Notes under the pieces: model-generated
Seen by the model: the letters and a program-made list of their open reading frames with translations, nothing else
What the model was told of the DNA's origin: nothing
Database searches by the model: none
Part shown: in pieces, positions 31,522 to 43,095 of the stretch
Layout: each line of letters begins with the position of its first letter
Position numbering within the stretch: the first letter of the stretch is position 1
Assembly: GCA_023630585.1 (NCBI GenBank)
Contig: CM042539.1
Coordinates: forward strand, 27,118,255-27,182,254
DNA: 64,000 nucleotides
From: Cranoglanis bouderius
Taxonomy: Eukaryota > Chordata > Actinopteri > Siluriformes > Cranoglanididae
Direction: 5' to 3'
Made by a program: the position numbers and the translations under genes

Positions 31522-32740
31522 TTCCAAGATAAAACAAAGGCTAACTAAGTAAACACAAAATACAATTTTTAAATGATAATGTTATTTATTAAAGCAAAAA
31601 AGTTATCTAATACCAACTGGGCCTGGGTGAAAATGTATTTGCCCCCATAGAACTTTTTCAACAGCATGAAATTGGTCTTATCCAGTAACACACTATGCCA
31701 AAGTTGAAACAAATTACAGAAATGATGAGGGAGAAGGGGATGGAAATACATCAGTCTGGGAAGGGTTACGAAGCTATTTCAAAGGCTCTGGGACTCCAAA
31801 GGACCAAAGTGAGAGCCATTATCTCCAAATGGAAAAACTCAGCACAGTAGTGAACCTTCCCAGAAGTGGCTGACCTTCAAAATTCCTCCAAGAGCACAGC
31901 AACTACTCATCCAGGAAATCACAAAAGAGGACAACATCAAAGGACCTACAGGCCTCTCTTGCATCAATAAAGGTCACTGTTCATGACTCCACTATCAGAA
32001 AGACACTGGGCAAAAATGGCATCCATGGAAGAGTGGTGAGGTGAAAACCACTGCTAACCCAGAAGAACATTAAGGCTTGTCTGAATTTTGCCAAAACACA
32101 CCTTGATGATCCTCAAACCTTTTGGGAGAATATTCTGTGGATTGATGAGTCTGGAACTGTTTGAAAGTAGAACTGTTTGGAAGACAGGGGTCCCGTTACA
32201 TCTGGTGTAAACCAAACACAGAATTCCACAAAAAGAACATGATACCTATGGTCAAGCATGGTGGTGGAGGTGTGATGGTGTGGGGATGCCTTGCTGCTTC
32301 AGGACCTGGGTGACTTGCAATAATTGAGGGAAGCATGAATTCTGCTCACAACCAGAAAATCCTAAAGGAGAATATCTGGTCTTCAGTCCGTAAGTTGAAA
32401 CTCAAGCTCAACTGGGTTATGCAGCAAGACAATGATCCAAAGCATAGGAGTAATTCCACCTCTGAATGGCTCAAACAAAAGCAAAATTAAAGTTTTGCAG
32501 TGACCTAGTCAAAGTCCTGACTTGAACCAATTGAGATGCTGTGGGAAGATTTGAAACGGGCAGTTCATGCTTGAAAACCCTCCAGTGTGGCTGAACTAAA
32601 GCAGTTCTGTAAAGAAGAGTGGGCCAAAATTCCACCACAGTGCAGTGAAAGACTGATATCCAGTTATCGGAAATGTTTGGTTGCAATTATTGCTGCTAAA
32701 GGTGGCACAACCAGATTTTAAGTTTAAGGGGGCAATTAGT
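31522..32740 (+). pseudogene. Tc1 transposase pseudogene
   Basis: The reading frame within the 30745 element can be followed only in fragments of 20-60 codons in changing frames. Identifiable pieces are the DE(S/T) strand near 32140, the GGGGVMVWGC-like block near 32265, and the SPDLN block near 32510. Several single-base changes create in-frame stops. Confidence 0.75.
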
Positions 32741-33108
32741 TTTTCACATGGGTGAAAGGTGTTGGATAACTTTTTTTTTCCACTTCAATAAAAAAATGAA
32801 TAAATAAAAACTGCATTTTGTGTTTACTCAGGTTGCCTTTGTTTTATGTTGTATTTCGTTTGAAGATCTAAAACTATTTAGTATGAGATATACACAAAAA
32901 CAGAAGAAATCAGGAAATACTTTTTCACAGCACTGTTGCTGATTAATCTAAAGTTAATACTTGTAAGTAAGAAGTTTTACTTTGTTTATTTCTGATGCTC
33001 TGCACAACCATGCTGATTTGTTGTCGCTCCATAAACGGGGAGGAAGGAAATCGGATTTGAGAAGAATACCCCAAGTTGCTGTGGCATTTCATGTCACTAA
33101 AGACATGA

Positions 33109-34420
33109 CTCCCCAAGAAAGGCGACCTATCCAGCTGCAGCAATTGGAGAGGCATCATGCTCTTGTCTGACCCCAGCAAGATACTGACACGCATCATGTT
33201 GCACAGACTGAAAGAGGCGCTGAACAAAAGACTGAGAGACGAGCAGGCGGGCTTTAGGCAGGACAAGTCATGCACTGACCACATTGCCACTCTACGCATC
33301 ATCATCGAGCAGTCCCTGGAATGGCAGTCTCCACTCTACGCAGTCTTTGTGGACTTCGAGAAGGCCTTGGACAGTGTGGACAGAGAGGTCGTCTGGAAGC
33401 TTATGACACACTACGGGATACCACCCAAATTCATCACTATCTTCCAACAACTATACAGCAACTCCTCATGCCAAGTGGTACATAAGGGAAAATTGACTGA
33501 GCCTTTTGAGGTACGCACCGGAGTGCGACAGGGCTGCATGTTGTCACCTACCATCTTCCTGTTGGTAGTGGACTGGATCATGAAGAAGTCTACAGAAAAT
33601 GCCAACACAGGAATCCGCTGGACATTCATCAAACTGCTGGAAGACCTCGATTTTGCGGACGACATCAGCCTTCTGTCACACAGGCAGCAGGATGCACAGC
33701 AGAAACTCAACAAGCTCTCAGAGGAAGCAGCAAAAACGGGACTGAAAATAAATGTTAAGAAAACCGAATCCATGAGGATCAACAACAAGAAGGAAGACCC
33801 GATCCAACTACAAGGTGCCAACATCAACGACGTGGAAAAGTTTGTATACCTAGGAAGCGTCGTCAGCAAGGACGGGGGAGCGGACGAAGACATCAACAAA
33901 GCCAGGCACGCCTTTAACACCTTACGTCCTGTCTGGAGCTCTACAGCTTTTGCACAGCAGACCAAAGTCCGAATTTTTAACACCAACGTCAAAGCAGTCC
34001 TTCTGTATGGCTCGGAAACATGGAGACTTACCAAGACAGCAGTAAACAAGCTCCAGACCTTTGTCAACAGATGTCTCAGGAACATCTTACGCATCAGGTG
34101 GCCTGAAAAGATATCCAATGTCAGACTGTGGGAAAGAACAAAGCAGACCCCCATCGACCAAGAAATCGAAAAGGAAATGGGGTTGGATAGGCCACACCCT
34201 CCGGAAAGACCCAGAAAACATCACAAGACAAGCCTTGCAATGGAACCCGCAAGGCAAGAGGAGGGTTGGAAGACCAAAACAAACCTGGAGAAGATGCACA
34301 GAGGGGGAAATGAAGACAGCAGGGTGGACATGGGCTCAGCTGAAGAGAACCGCCCCCAATAGAGTCCGCTGGAGGAGTGTTGCTGAGGCCCTGTGCTCCC
34401 ATGAGGAGAAAGAGGATTAA
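33109..34420 (+). pseudogene. Non-LTR retrotransposon reverse transcriptase, 5'-truncated, one frameshift
   Basis: The open frame from 33109 gives fingers/palm motifs in order: NWRGIMLLS, DEQAGFRQDKSCTDH (about 33241), FVDFEKALDSVDR (about 33346), RTGVRQGCMLSP (about 33517), and catalytic LDFADDISLLSH (about 33646; the FADD box is intact). Then come YLGSVVSKDGG and LLYGSETWRLTK. Near 34170 the frame shifts by one. The other frame carries WGWIGHTLRKDPENITRQAL and GRPKQTWRR to a stop at 34418-34420. The endonuclease domain is absent (5' truncation). The clade is not certain; RTE- or Nimb/I-like elements share this C-terminus. The frameshift near a short A/G run makes the copy inactive as it stands. 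Confidence 0.85.
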
Positions 34421-34695
34421 GACATAAGACAAAGACATGGTCCCTATTTACTCTGTCGAGAAAGAAGGGTTTACTAAGTTGTGCAAAAATAGTAACATCT
34501 CAATCTAAGGCAAATAGTGCAAACAATGTATTTTAATAGCTTTTTTTTTATTATTATTTAAAATAACCATTTTTTGCACTATTTTCTATAGATGGTGCTG
34601 TTACTATTTTTGTACATCTACATTTTGCAAAGTCCATTCTAATAATTTTTTTTTAAAAACTTTACACTTTACACAAAAATTACACAATTTATGTA
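34421..34695. other. LINE 3' tail and AT-rich spacer
   Basis: Repetition of taagacataagacaaagaca after the LINE stop suggests its 3' end. Nothing else recognised. Confidence 0.4.
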
Positions 34696-36252
34696 CAGTG
34701 GTTATGTAGAAGAATCACCCCCCTTTAAAATAATCACATTTTGTTGCTTTTCAGCCTAAAATGAAAACGGACACAGTTTTTGTTTTATCCAGCTGTATTT
34801 ACTCAGTGCAACTTATAACATCCAAGTGAAAGATATGACACCAACATGTCAGAAATTTAAAAATAAATAAAAACAAAAAACAAAAAAACAGACTGACTGA
34901 GTTAGAAAAAGGATCATCCCCCTCCTAAAAATGACTTGTAAACTCAATAAGGTGTAGCTAATGACCTTCTCAATGGCACACAAAGCCATTTGACTTTCAG
35001 CTGTGGTCATTTTGATTAGCTCAGCATGAAAAGAGCTTTCCTGGAGCATTTTGTAGTGCAACTGAAGCAAACAATCGACTATGGGTGGCAAGGCACTGTC
35101 AAAAGATCTCCGGGATAAAGTTGTGGACAGGCACAAGTCAGGAGATGGATACAAATTTTTTTAAAGGCTTTATCAATGCCTAGAAGCACAGTGAAGTCTA
35201 TTATTAAGAACTGGAAGGTACTTGGTACAACACAGACCCTCCCTGGATCAGCTCCAAACTGCGCTCCAAACTGGATGAAAGAGCCAGGAGGAAACTGGTC
35301 AGAGAGGCTACCAAGAGGCCTACAGCAGCTCTGAAGCAGTTACAGGAATTTATGACAAAGAGTGGTCATTGTGTGCATGTGATAACAATATCACAAATTC
35401 TCCACAAATGTGGCTTGTATTGGAGGGTTGCAAGAAAAAAGTCACCCACGACTGAGCTTTGCCAAAACGCACCTTGAAGATTCTGAGGCCACATGGAAAA
35501 AGGTGTTATGGTCAGATGAGACTAAAATTGAATTATTTGGCCTCAACACCAAGCGATATGTCTGGCGGAAATCTAATACAGCTCACCATCCAAATAACAC
35601 CATGCCTACAGTAAATCATGGAGGTGGTAATATCCTGTTATGGGGGTGTTTCTCTGCAGCAGGGACTGGAGCACTTGTCAGGATAGAAGGAAAATGGATG
35701 GGGCAAAATACCGTCAAATTCTTGAGGAAAATCTGCTGCCCTCTGCCAGAAAGTTGTCAATGGGAAGAAGGTTTACCTTCCAACATGACAATGACCCAAA
35801 GCACACAGCAAAACTGACCACGCAGTGGTTGAAGGAGAAAAAGGTGAATGTCCTTGCATGGCCTAGTCAGAGCCCAGACTTAAACCCCATTGAAAATCTG
35901 TGGAATGACCTAAAGACTGCAGTCCACAAACGGTCACCATCAAATTTAACTGAACTTGAGCAGTTCTGCAAAGAAGAGTGGGCAAATATTGCAAAGTCTA
36001 GATGTGCAAAGTCAGTAGAGACATATCCCATTTATTAAGCAAGGGGGTGATCCTTTTTCCAACTCAGTGATTCTGGTTTCTTTATTTTTATTTTTCTGAC
36101 ATGTTGGTTTTGTATCTTTCACTTGGATGTTATAAGTTGCACTGAGTAAATACAGCTGAATAAAACAAAAACTGTGTCCATCTTCATTTCAGGCTGAAAA
36201 GCAACAAAATGTGATTATCTTAAAGGGGGGGGATTCTTTTCTATACCCACTG
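34696..36252 (+). mobile_element. Tc1-like transposon, relatively well preserved
   Basis: Termini cagtggttatgtagaagaat (34696) and its mirror at 36233-36252, with TA at 34694-34695 and 36253-36254. Long inverted ends contain ataatcacattttgttgctt. The transposase is in two overlapping frames: 35410-35720 carries the first catalytic D (WSDETKIELFGLN), then GGGNILLWGCFSA. After a one-base shift near 35700, 35700-36038 carries HDNDPKHTAKL (second D) and SPDLNPIENLWNDLK (third acidic residue, E). All three DDE residues are present, but the N-terminal DNA-binding part is broken. Confidence 0.9.
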
Positions 36253-36942
36253 TATAATTGCATTATGTAAGAAAAAAAATGTAATTGTAATTGAGAATCG
36301 TTTATAAAGTTTCTTTCAGGTTTCTGTTTTCACTGCTGTGAGCCAGTAATAATGTGATACCTGGTTATATTTTATTGAGGAATATCCAACTGATCCTCGA
36401 ATATATCCTGTCTGCAGAATTCACTGTAACTTTAGTGTTATGTGTGAGATACTGTTTGTTATAATGCTTGTGTTATACCAGATGTGCACTTTGTATATCC
36501 TCTGTTTTACAAAAGCCAAAAACTGTTCAGATTGAATCTGACTGTCATTGACATATTTTGTATTTCATGAATGTAATTTCCTATCATGCTGTCAACATTC
36601 AAAAGTGAGATTTGCAGAAGTAATTTCCTGTTTATGGTTTTTTTTTTTTTATTTTTTTTTTTTTATTTATTTATTTTTTTTACAGTTTTAAAAAATGTTG
36701 GTGTATTATCTATTACAATAAGAGACTAAATCTGCTTTCCCTAGCAAACTTCACTGAAATTTAAGATTGATAATTTTTATAGTGTTCTATAATTACATTA
36801 TACTATGTAGAAATTATCCTGAATCCTGACATATAAAGTTTATCTAAGTTTAAGTTTATGTTCACCTCTTCCCTCTAGCCCAAATAAATAAATAAATAAA
36901 TAAACACTGCTCAGATTATGTAAGTCACTCCCTCAGCTTACC
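36253..36942. other. Upstream region of a rapunzel-like gene
   Basis: 36310-36600 is repeated in direct orientation at 44885-45110 (ctgctgtgagccagtaataatgtgatacc-type core). 36770-36845 is repeated inverted at 26190-26275. A poly-T tract lies at about 36640-36682. No gene. Confidence 0.55.
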
Positions 36943-36950
36943 AATATAAA
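36943..36950 (+). promoter_or_regulatory. TATA-like box of the 37643 gene
   Basis: aatataaa, followed about 30 bp later by a GC-richer stretch that ends at a GT donor (cag|gtgaga at 37053/37054). The acceptor ttcttag at 37581-37586 would bring the non-coding exon about 56 bp before the ATG at 37643. Confidence 0.45.
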
Positions 36951-37642
36951 GCACAGTGGCAGGGATGGTCTCTCCAGCCAGAATCTGAGTTAGTGGCTAT
37001 ACCTGCACGAAAAGCACAGCAGCACCATTAGGAAGAGAACAGGTATAAAGCAGGTGAGACACTAAGTTTGGGACCATTTTCTTTTTTTCTGTTCATTATT
37101 TTATTCAGTATGCCTCTTGTAAAACCATTTTGCTGTTTGATGGGGTTAAGAGGTTCGACTTTTTTTTTAAGCCAACCACTTTAGCCTGACAATGGGCAAA
37201 GCATCAGTGCTAGATGCAGTCTCTATATTGTGCAATGTTTCATCTGAGTATTGTCATAAATGATTTAATTAATGAGACAGAATTACTGCCTTTGATTTCC
37301 AGTACATGGAAATTGATTCTATGTGAATATGAAATTGAACTATGCTATGCTTTTTAAAACGAACAACTTGCCTCCAGTAGCCAGTATGCAATATGATGCA
37401 TTATTTAAATCCAGCTATTTGAAGAAAGCTACCTATATTGGGTTCTCAGTTGAAAACCACAATATCTACTATCATTTTGGCCCCATTTTTGGTTTTACTG
37501 AATATCCAATAAGGTAAAAAGGCAAAGGTAGTGGTTGTGCAGTTCTTGTTTGGTCCTTTGATACATTTTCCTGACTTTTTTCTTAGAACCACAGGTGACC
37601 TAAGGCTAGCTAGACAAAATAACTGAAGACCCCCCTGCATGC

Positions 37643-38269
37643 ATGGCAGATAAAATGTCCTCCCTTGCCTCCATCAGTTCTCTTTCTGGCATAATCACTT
37701 CGCTGGTTGATGCAGTGAAGAAAGTCCTGGTGACAGACAAATCCGAAGAGCTGGTCAAAAGCTTGCAGCAGATCTCCGAAAAGACATACAGCATCTCTGA
37801 GACGACTAAACAGATGGTGCACCAGATCCACATTGATGAGATCAATACAAACTATCTTGACATGGAGCAGTACATTAGGTACCAGTACAAAGCCTACAAC
37901 ACCATGTTGGACCGAATCAAGAAGGACCCAGACAATGCTGAACTACACATGGAGGAGTTCAGGAAAATCTATATAAACCAACAAGGCAGCATGGGTTTGA
38001 AGGAGATCTATAAAGGCATCATGGGAGAGCAGGGTCTTTTTGGGAGGCCATTGCTGCATGATTATCTAAAGCACTGCAATGGGAAGAGGGAGATTATGGA
38101 GGCTAGATGTAATTATCTGGCCAACCTTTTACAAATCGGCCTTATAGCACTTCTGGGCTTCTATGTAGTCAATAAAGATAATGTGGATGAGTTCAAGAAA
38201 GACTGGGAACCCAGCGTCATCGAAATCCAGACCCAGATGCAAGAATACCTGGATAAGTGTGACAAGTAG
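37643..38269 (+). CDS. rpz-like: Rapunzel-like protein, short form (208 aa)
   Basis: Single-exon CDS beginning MAD, as in other family members. An N-terminal helix (ISSLSGIITSLVDAVKKVL, 11-29) is followed by a long amphipathic, probably coiled-coil, stretch. Then come EIYKGIMG (121-128), RPLLHDYLKHC (135-145), hydrophobic LLQIGLIALLGFYVV (162-176), and a C-terminal helix ending MQEYLDKCDK. The protein stops where the long forms continue into their extra domain. No signal peptide is obvious. The two hydrophobic stretches could pack in a helical bundle or touch membranes; that is inference. A 5' non-coding exon is suggested by a TATA-like box at 36943, a donor at 37054 and an acceptor at 37585-37586. 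A poly-A signal, aaaataaaatttt, is at 38638-38648. Its 3' and 5' flanks are duplicated, inverted, at 24.5-26.3 kb. Confidence 0.8.
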   Translation: MADKMSSLASISSLSGIITSLVDAVKKVLVTDKSEELVKSLQQISEKTYSISETTKQMVHQIHIDEINTNYLDMEQYIRYQYKAYNTMLDRIKKDPDNAELHMEEFRKIYINQQGSMGLKEIYKGIMGEQGLFGRPLLHDYLKHCNGKREIMEARCNYLANLLQIGLIALLGFYVVNKDNVDEFKKDWEPSVIEIQTQMQEYLDKCDK

Positions 38270-38867
38270 GAGTGATGCCAAATTCACTGAAAGTTTGTTA
38301 AACCACAACTGTCTTAGTTTCTACTGATTTATAATGGAGACAATGATAAATATAATCAATGCTGTTATATAGTGGGCAATGATAACACTATTTCTTTTTC
38401 TTCCTGTATTGTTTCTTATTGTTATGCTTTTTTGTTGGATTAACATGACTTTTTAAAATTATATTTTTAAATGTTCTTTTATTGACAAATTATTCAACAT
38501 CTTATATAACTTTGTGTTGCTGAATATATAGTAAAGCTGGATATTTTCCACCAACATGTTTGTGTATTTTATAATGAATGTTATTGATTCTGGCTGAAAT
38601 TTGAACCACAGACTATACTGTTTCATTATTTTCACAAAAATAAAATTTTCTCTTTTCCACATAAAAATTCACAGTTTGATTTTATTTTTAATAACATTTA
38701 GCAGTCCCTGAAATAAAAAAATAAACAAATAAATAAATAAACGTATCATTTCAGATTAAATCAATGATTGTATACGGTGCCTTTCATAAGTATTCACCCC
38801 CTAGATCTTTTAACATTTTGTAATGTTTCTACCTGGAACTGAAATGAACTTTACTGGGATTATATCA

Positions 38868-38921
<54 letters not shown>

Positions 38922-40818
38922 GGGTTTAATGATGTTCTGAAGAATGTTCCAATTTGGGATATTTTTGGGATATCTTCACCTATACTGTTCTAGAACATTT
39001 TTGTTTTGTTAGCTCCTAATGCATTAGGTAAAGTTTGGACACCCCTGTAACACCACGAGTCACCTGCACGAGTTTAGTCTAGAGTTTTCTAGACTGGGTC
39101 CAGTACCGGTTGCTACGCAACGCCCTCATGCAGGTAATCAGCCTAAACGCGCTGCACCTGGCCACGCCTCTTTATAAGCTCTCTGAATGCCTCACTCTGT
39201 GTGTGGACAGCGATCTGTGTCACGCTACTCTGATTGGTGATTTAAAGGTCCTTAGCATTAGAGAGAAAATACTGAGGCTTAGAAAGAAAATGAGCTTGGG
39301 GGTAGAGTGAAAAAAGAACAGGAGAAAAAGAGAAAGTCTATTACGGAAAAAAGAAAGAAAAAAAACTCCGAGATAAATATTTGGCTTTTTTAATTTAGGA
39401 AAGAACTGTTCCTTTATCATTTGGTCTTATATTTTAGTTCGGCCAGGAGAAGGCCATTTCGAGTTCTTATTTTGTCATTCATACACACTGCCTTGCATAA
39501 TCATTTACCATTTACCGACCTACCTATATAGTCTGCAAAATAATTTACAAAAAAAAAAAAAACAAACCAAAAAATATACAAGTTTCCACAGCGTACATTT
39601 TCATCACTGTTACTGTGAAACACCTAAATTACTTATTTTAGAAAGAGACAAAAAATTTTAACACTCAGTGAAGTTTGTTGCTCTATTTTGCCCTCTAGTG
39701 GAATAACAGAGACTAGCCTTTTGTCCTTGAGTATTTAAATTCAATCACGGTACCCAAGACTTATTTTAATTTAGAACATGCATTATAAAATGTAAATGTA
39801 AAATAATTTGGCTGAATTAGATTATTATCAGGCCAGTTCCAGCCCTTGGGCTGTATGTTTGACACCCCTGATCTAGGCCTAAATGGACTCATTAGGAATC
39901 GTTAGGCAGGTCAAGATTTTTATCAGGAATAACAATTCCAGGGCATAATTAATTCTTTGGCTCTACAAACCTTGTGCTAGCACTTAACAACCATGAGCTG
40001 TTCTAAGTAGCTGACTGAAGATCTGAAAATGAAGCTAACTGATGCTTACAAACAGCAGAGGAGGGCTATTAAAAGGATATTAAAGAGCTTCCAGCTCACA
40101 ATTTCCACTGTGCAAAATATCATTTAGAAAAGGTAGTTAAGGGGAACTGTAGAATAAGGGCTATGCCAATGACATGGACACCCAGCACCTGCACACATGT
40201 ACATTTATATTCAAACATTCCGTTCAATTTAATTTTATTTATAAAGCGCTTTAAACAGTGGATATGTTTTTTTCATTATTAATGTATAATTGTTATTAAA
40301 ATTATTATTATTTAAAAAAAATAACGTTTTATAATAATTAATTAAAGATAGAAAGAAAAAGCACTGGATATAACAGAGTATCCACTAAGAGTGCTGGAGC
40401 TATAGGGAACCAACACACGTCTCAAAGGTGCAAGTGTGTATCCACAGACAAAGACCTACTAATTACTCAAAACAAGCACAGCACAGAGACTTATTTGCAT
40501 TATAAAAATGTTCAAATGTTTGAGAATGTTGTTCAAATTATAAAAAAAAAATATATAGTATTCTCTTGCTTTATTTTCCAATAACTTTATTGAAAACATT
40601 TAAAATACAATCATTGGATGTAGTCATCCACTCAGGAACTCATATTTTTCTATGAGTTCTGACTTTCCAAGTTGGGGCGTGTCAAAAACAAAAACTCATG
40701 GCCCTGAATATGGACGCCAACATTTGTGCACCAATATACAATTCTGTCCCTTTTATAAAGTATAGTGACAGTAAATGGTTTCAGTGGAACATAAATTTGT
40801 GTGAATCGGGGGAAGGAA
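38270..40818. other. Intergenic between two convergent rapunzel-like genes
   Basis: 38280-38705 is the 3' flank shared with 24545-24990. 38777-38870 (cctttcataagtattcaccc) is a Tc1-end scrap. (CA)n lies at 38873-38918. 39030-39245 is a GC-richer block with a TATA-like ctttataagct (39171) of unknown nature. 39840-40150 looks like Tc1 transposase-derived sequence (aagaatatt/aaaggatattaaagagc region) with a terminus-like gtatgtttgacacccctg. No gene is supported. Confidence 0.45.
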
Positions 40819-41502
40819 TCACTTGCACTTCCTGAGCACCTCCTGCATCCTCTCTTGCACGTTCTCCATCTTCTCGGTCCACTCCTCACTCAGGCCCACC
40901 TCATCATCACCAATGATGGCAGCGTAACCCATCAGAGCGATGAGGCCGATGCAGAACAGGTAGGTGAGGCGTGTGCACAGGTTCTCCATCACCCTACGAT
41001 CTCCTTGTGAGTGAGTCAGGTAGACCTCGAGGATGGGTCGGCTGAAGAGCTTGGGCTTGCCCATTACACCGTCGTAGAGTGTGTGCAGGTTCTGGTCGCC
41101 CATGTCGTTGGCATAGCTTTCCTCGAAATCATCGCGCTTACGCTCCTTTTGCCCGGGCCGAGCCTCCACCACCTCCATGAACTTACGGAACTGGTTGCGT
41201 AGGTTCTGCTCTATGCTGTTGTACTGCCCATCCAATGTCTCCTTCTTGATCTGGAGCAACGTACCACAGTTCTGCTCTGAAAGCTTATCCAAGGCTCGGT
41301 TCACGCTGCCAAACTCACGTCGAAGAGTTTGAATCGCCTCATCATCCACGTGGTGGAGGACGACACGGATGAGTGAGCCCGCCACACCGAAGATGGGGTT
41401 CACCACAGCAGCTGCTGATGAGATCATGGCTACGCACTCCAACACCTTCACCAGGCCTCGCTTCAGCTTGTCTCGGTCCTCTAAGATCTCGATGTCAGCC
41501 AT
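40819..41502 (-). CDS. rpz-like: Rapunzel-like protein, short form (227 aa)
   Basis: Single-exon CDS starting MADIEILED. Visible features: N-terminal hydrophobic stretch VAMISSAAAVVNPIFGVAGS (24-43), NQFRKFMEVVEARP (103-116), LHTLYDGVMG (139-148), RPILEVYLTH (155-164), CTRLTYLFCIGLIALMGYAA (176-195), and a charged C-terminal helix ending RMQEVLRKCK. The order and wording match the family closely. It is the short architecture without the WSVRVF domain. The CDS is GC-richer than its surroundings. A splice acceptor (ttttag, complement of 41506-41511) sits three bases before the ATG. A strong donor (cag|gtaagat, complement at 43026-43035) suggests a 5' non-coding exon at about 43033-43095 and an intron of 1.5 kb. 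Transcribed towards the 37643 gene. Confidence 0.85.
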   Translation of the reverse strand: MADIEILEDRDKLKRGLVKVLECVAMISSAAAVVNPIFGVAGSLIRVVLHHVDDEAIQTLRREFGSVNRALDKLSEQNCGTLLQIKKETLDGQYNSIEQNLRNQFRKFMEVVEARPGQKERKRDDFEESYANDMGDQNLHTLYDGVMGKPKLFSRPILEVYLTHSQGDRRVMENLCTRLTYLFCIGLIALMGYAAIIGDDEVGLSEEWTEKMENVQERMQEVLRKCK

Positions 41503-41505
41503 GGC

Positions 41506-43032
41506 CTAAAACAGAAATGTTGGCCTGATGGGGAGAAGAAGAGATACTTTAACCATATTATAAAGACAACTACATTTATTCAGAGCACTTTGATTCTAAT
41601 CATTAGATACTGGATTAGACCCTGATCATAGTATTTATTGAGGTTGGCCATTGACTTGCATAACTTTATTTACAAAGTTTAATTTAAATAATGCATTATA
41701 TAGTGATATGGCACCTTGTTTCTCAAGTTCTTTTTCCAGGAGACTAATTGGAGGAATTCAGACTCAAACTGAAGTACAACAAACGCAGCTGTAGCGCAAG
41801 AAGTGATGCAAAAGTTGTTGGTTCTTCAACGGCTGAAACGGAAAAAGGCTCTCAGTGCATGTGTGGAGGAAGTAAAACCACAAGATGGTTTTTGAGCAGC
41901 TGAGTGAAAAGTTAACTACCCGTGTCTAAGTGACTGACACTTCACAACAGTGCAGACAGATCTAAGGTAGACCTAAGGTATAGAAGTATAATAATGAGCT
42001 TAAAAATAAATTAACATCGGCAGCTGCATTAGGTTTAAAGGTCATGGTTTGGAATCATTAGTTTTTTGGCTTCTGCCTCATTTCCTGTTACTACACTACT
42101 TTGTGATACTTTGGAAATTCTAACCTTGGAGTGATTTTGGACATAATATTGATTTTATTTTGATTGATTGATTTGATTGTTCTTTGATTTGCCTCTGTCT
42201 ATTTTTTGCATTAAAGTTAGGATTACTTTTTGGATTATTTGCTATTAAATTTACTTTTTTATCTCAACCTTTTTGACTGGGACTCTTCTGGTAAGGCTAT
42301 TTATTTTTGACTCCTTAGTGAATGCACACATTTCAGTTTAGGAAATGTTAGTACTTATTATGAGCTAATGAGGTAAATAATAAGCAACTGATTATTAAAC
42401 AGTAAACTAAGGTGTCTTTGGTCATTCAAACTCTACCTTGAATCTCTGTTTGATAGGTATAGTACATTCAAGCCTGTGGAAATCGTGGATAGAGGGCTGG
42501 GGATTCATACTCTAGTGTGTGGGACAAGATTTTACTTTAGACTAGATTAGCTGCAACAGGTGGTTTTGATTTTTAGAATTAAAAAACAATAGGTTCCTGG
42601 AAGTAAGTTGTAACTGTTTCCCGAAGTATAAACAAAGAGGTTAATTTCATATTAACATATGATCAAGTTTTCATCCAACAGTGAATCACAGGCTGTAAAC
42701 CTTTGTCTATTAATCCTAAACTGCAACCAATTAACAATTAGATGGCCTTTTAGTACACACTGCTTTATCATGAGCCAGACATTTAAAAAAAAAAAAAAGG
42801 TTTATTTATACATATTCTTGCGGTTGCATAATATAGAGACTGCGTCTAGCAATGAAACACTACGTGTTGTCAGGCTAAACTGGTTAAGTTAAAAGGAAAA
42901 CAACCCAAATGGCGACGCAACTCTATCAAACAACATGATCAGTACAAAATTTCTTTACACGAGGCATACTGACTACAATAGTGAACAAAAAAGAAGAAAA
43001 AGAAAATGGGTCCAAGGGCCTAAGGATCTTAC
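41506..43032 (-). other. Presumed 5' intron of the 227-aa rapunzel-like gene
   Basis: Bounded by AG (complement of 41506-41507) and GT (complement of 43031-43032). 42665-42790 resembles 25050-25165 next to the rapunzel relic. The open frames inside have no recognisable content. Confidence 0.5.
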
Positions 43033-43095
43033 CTGCTTTAATGTTTGTTGGTTTTCTCTTGCTATGGCCAGGGTGAGGGTGGGACTCGTATCAGA
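43033..43095 (-). other. Putative 5' non-coding exon of the 40819-41502 gene
   Basis: The minus strand ends in aaagcag before gtaagatcc, a near-consensus donor. The start is not defined; no TATA box is visible on the minus strand upstream. Confidence 0.4.

Larger units (their letters stand above)
30745..32935 (+). mobile_element. Tc1-like transposon, decayed, with an LTR inserted near its left end
   Basis: The terminus cagtgctgtgaaaaagtatt at 30745 is mirrored at 32912-32935. Long inverted ends of more than 100 bp are recognisable once the inserted LTR (30838-31521) is removed. The transposase frame (about 31690-32700, plus) is recognisable, e.g. FWENILWIDES, SQSPDLNQ and VKKSGPKFHHSA, but has many stops and frameshifts. 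Confidence 0.85.

Noticed and set aside
33411..34154. 247-codon minus-strand frame
   Set aside because: Lies exactly opposite the LINE reverse transcriptase, which has clear ordered RT motifs on the plus strand.
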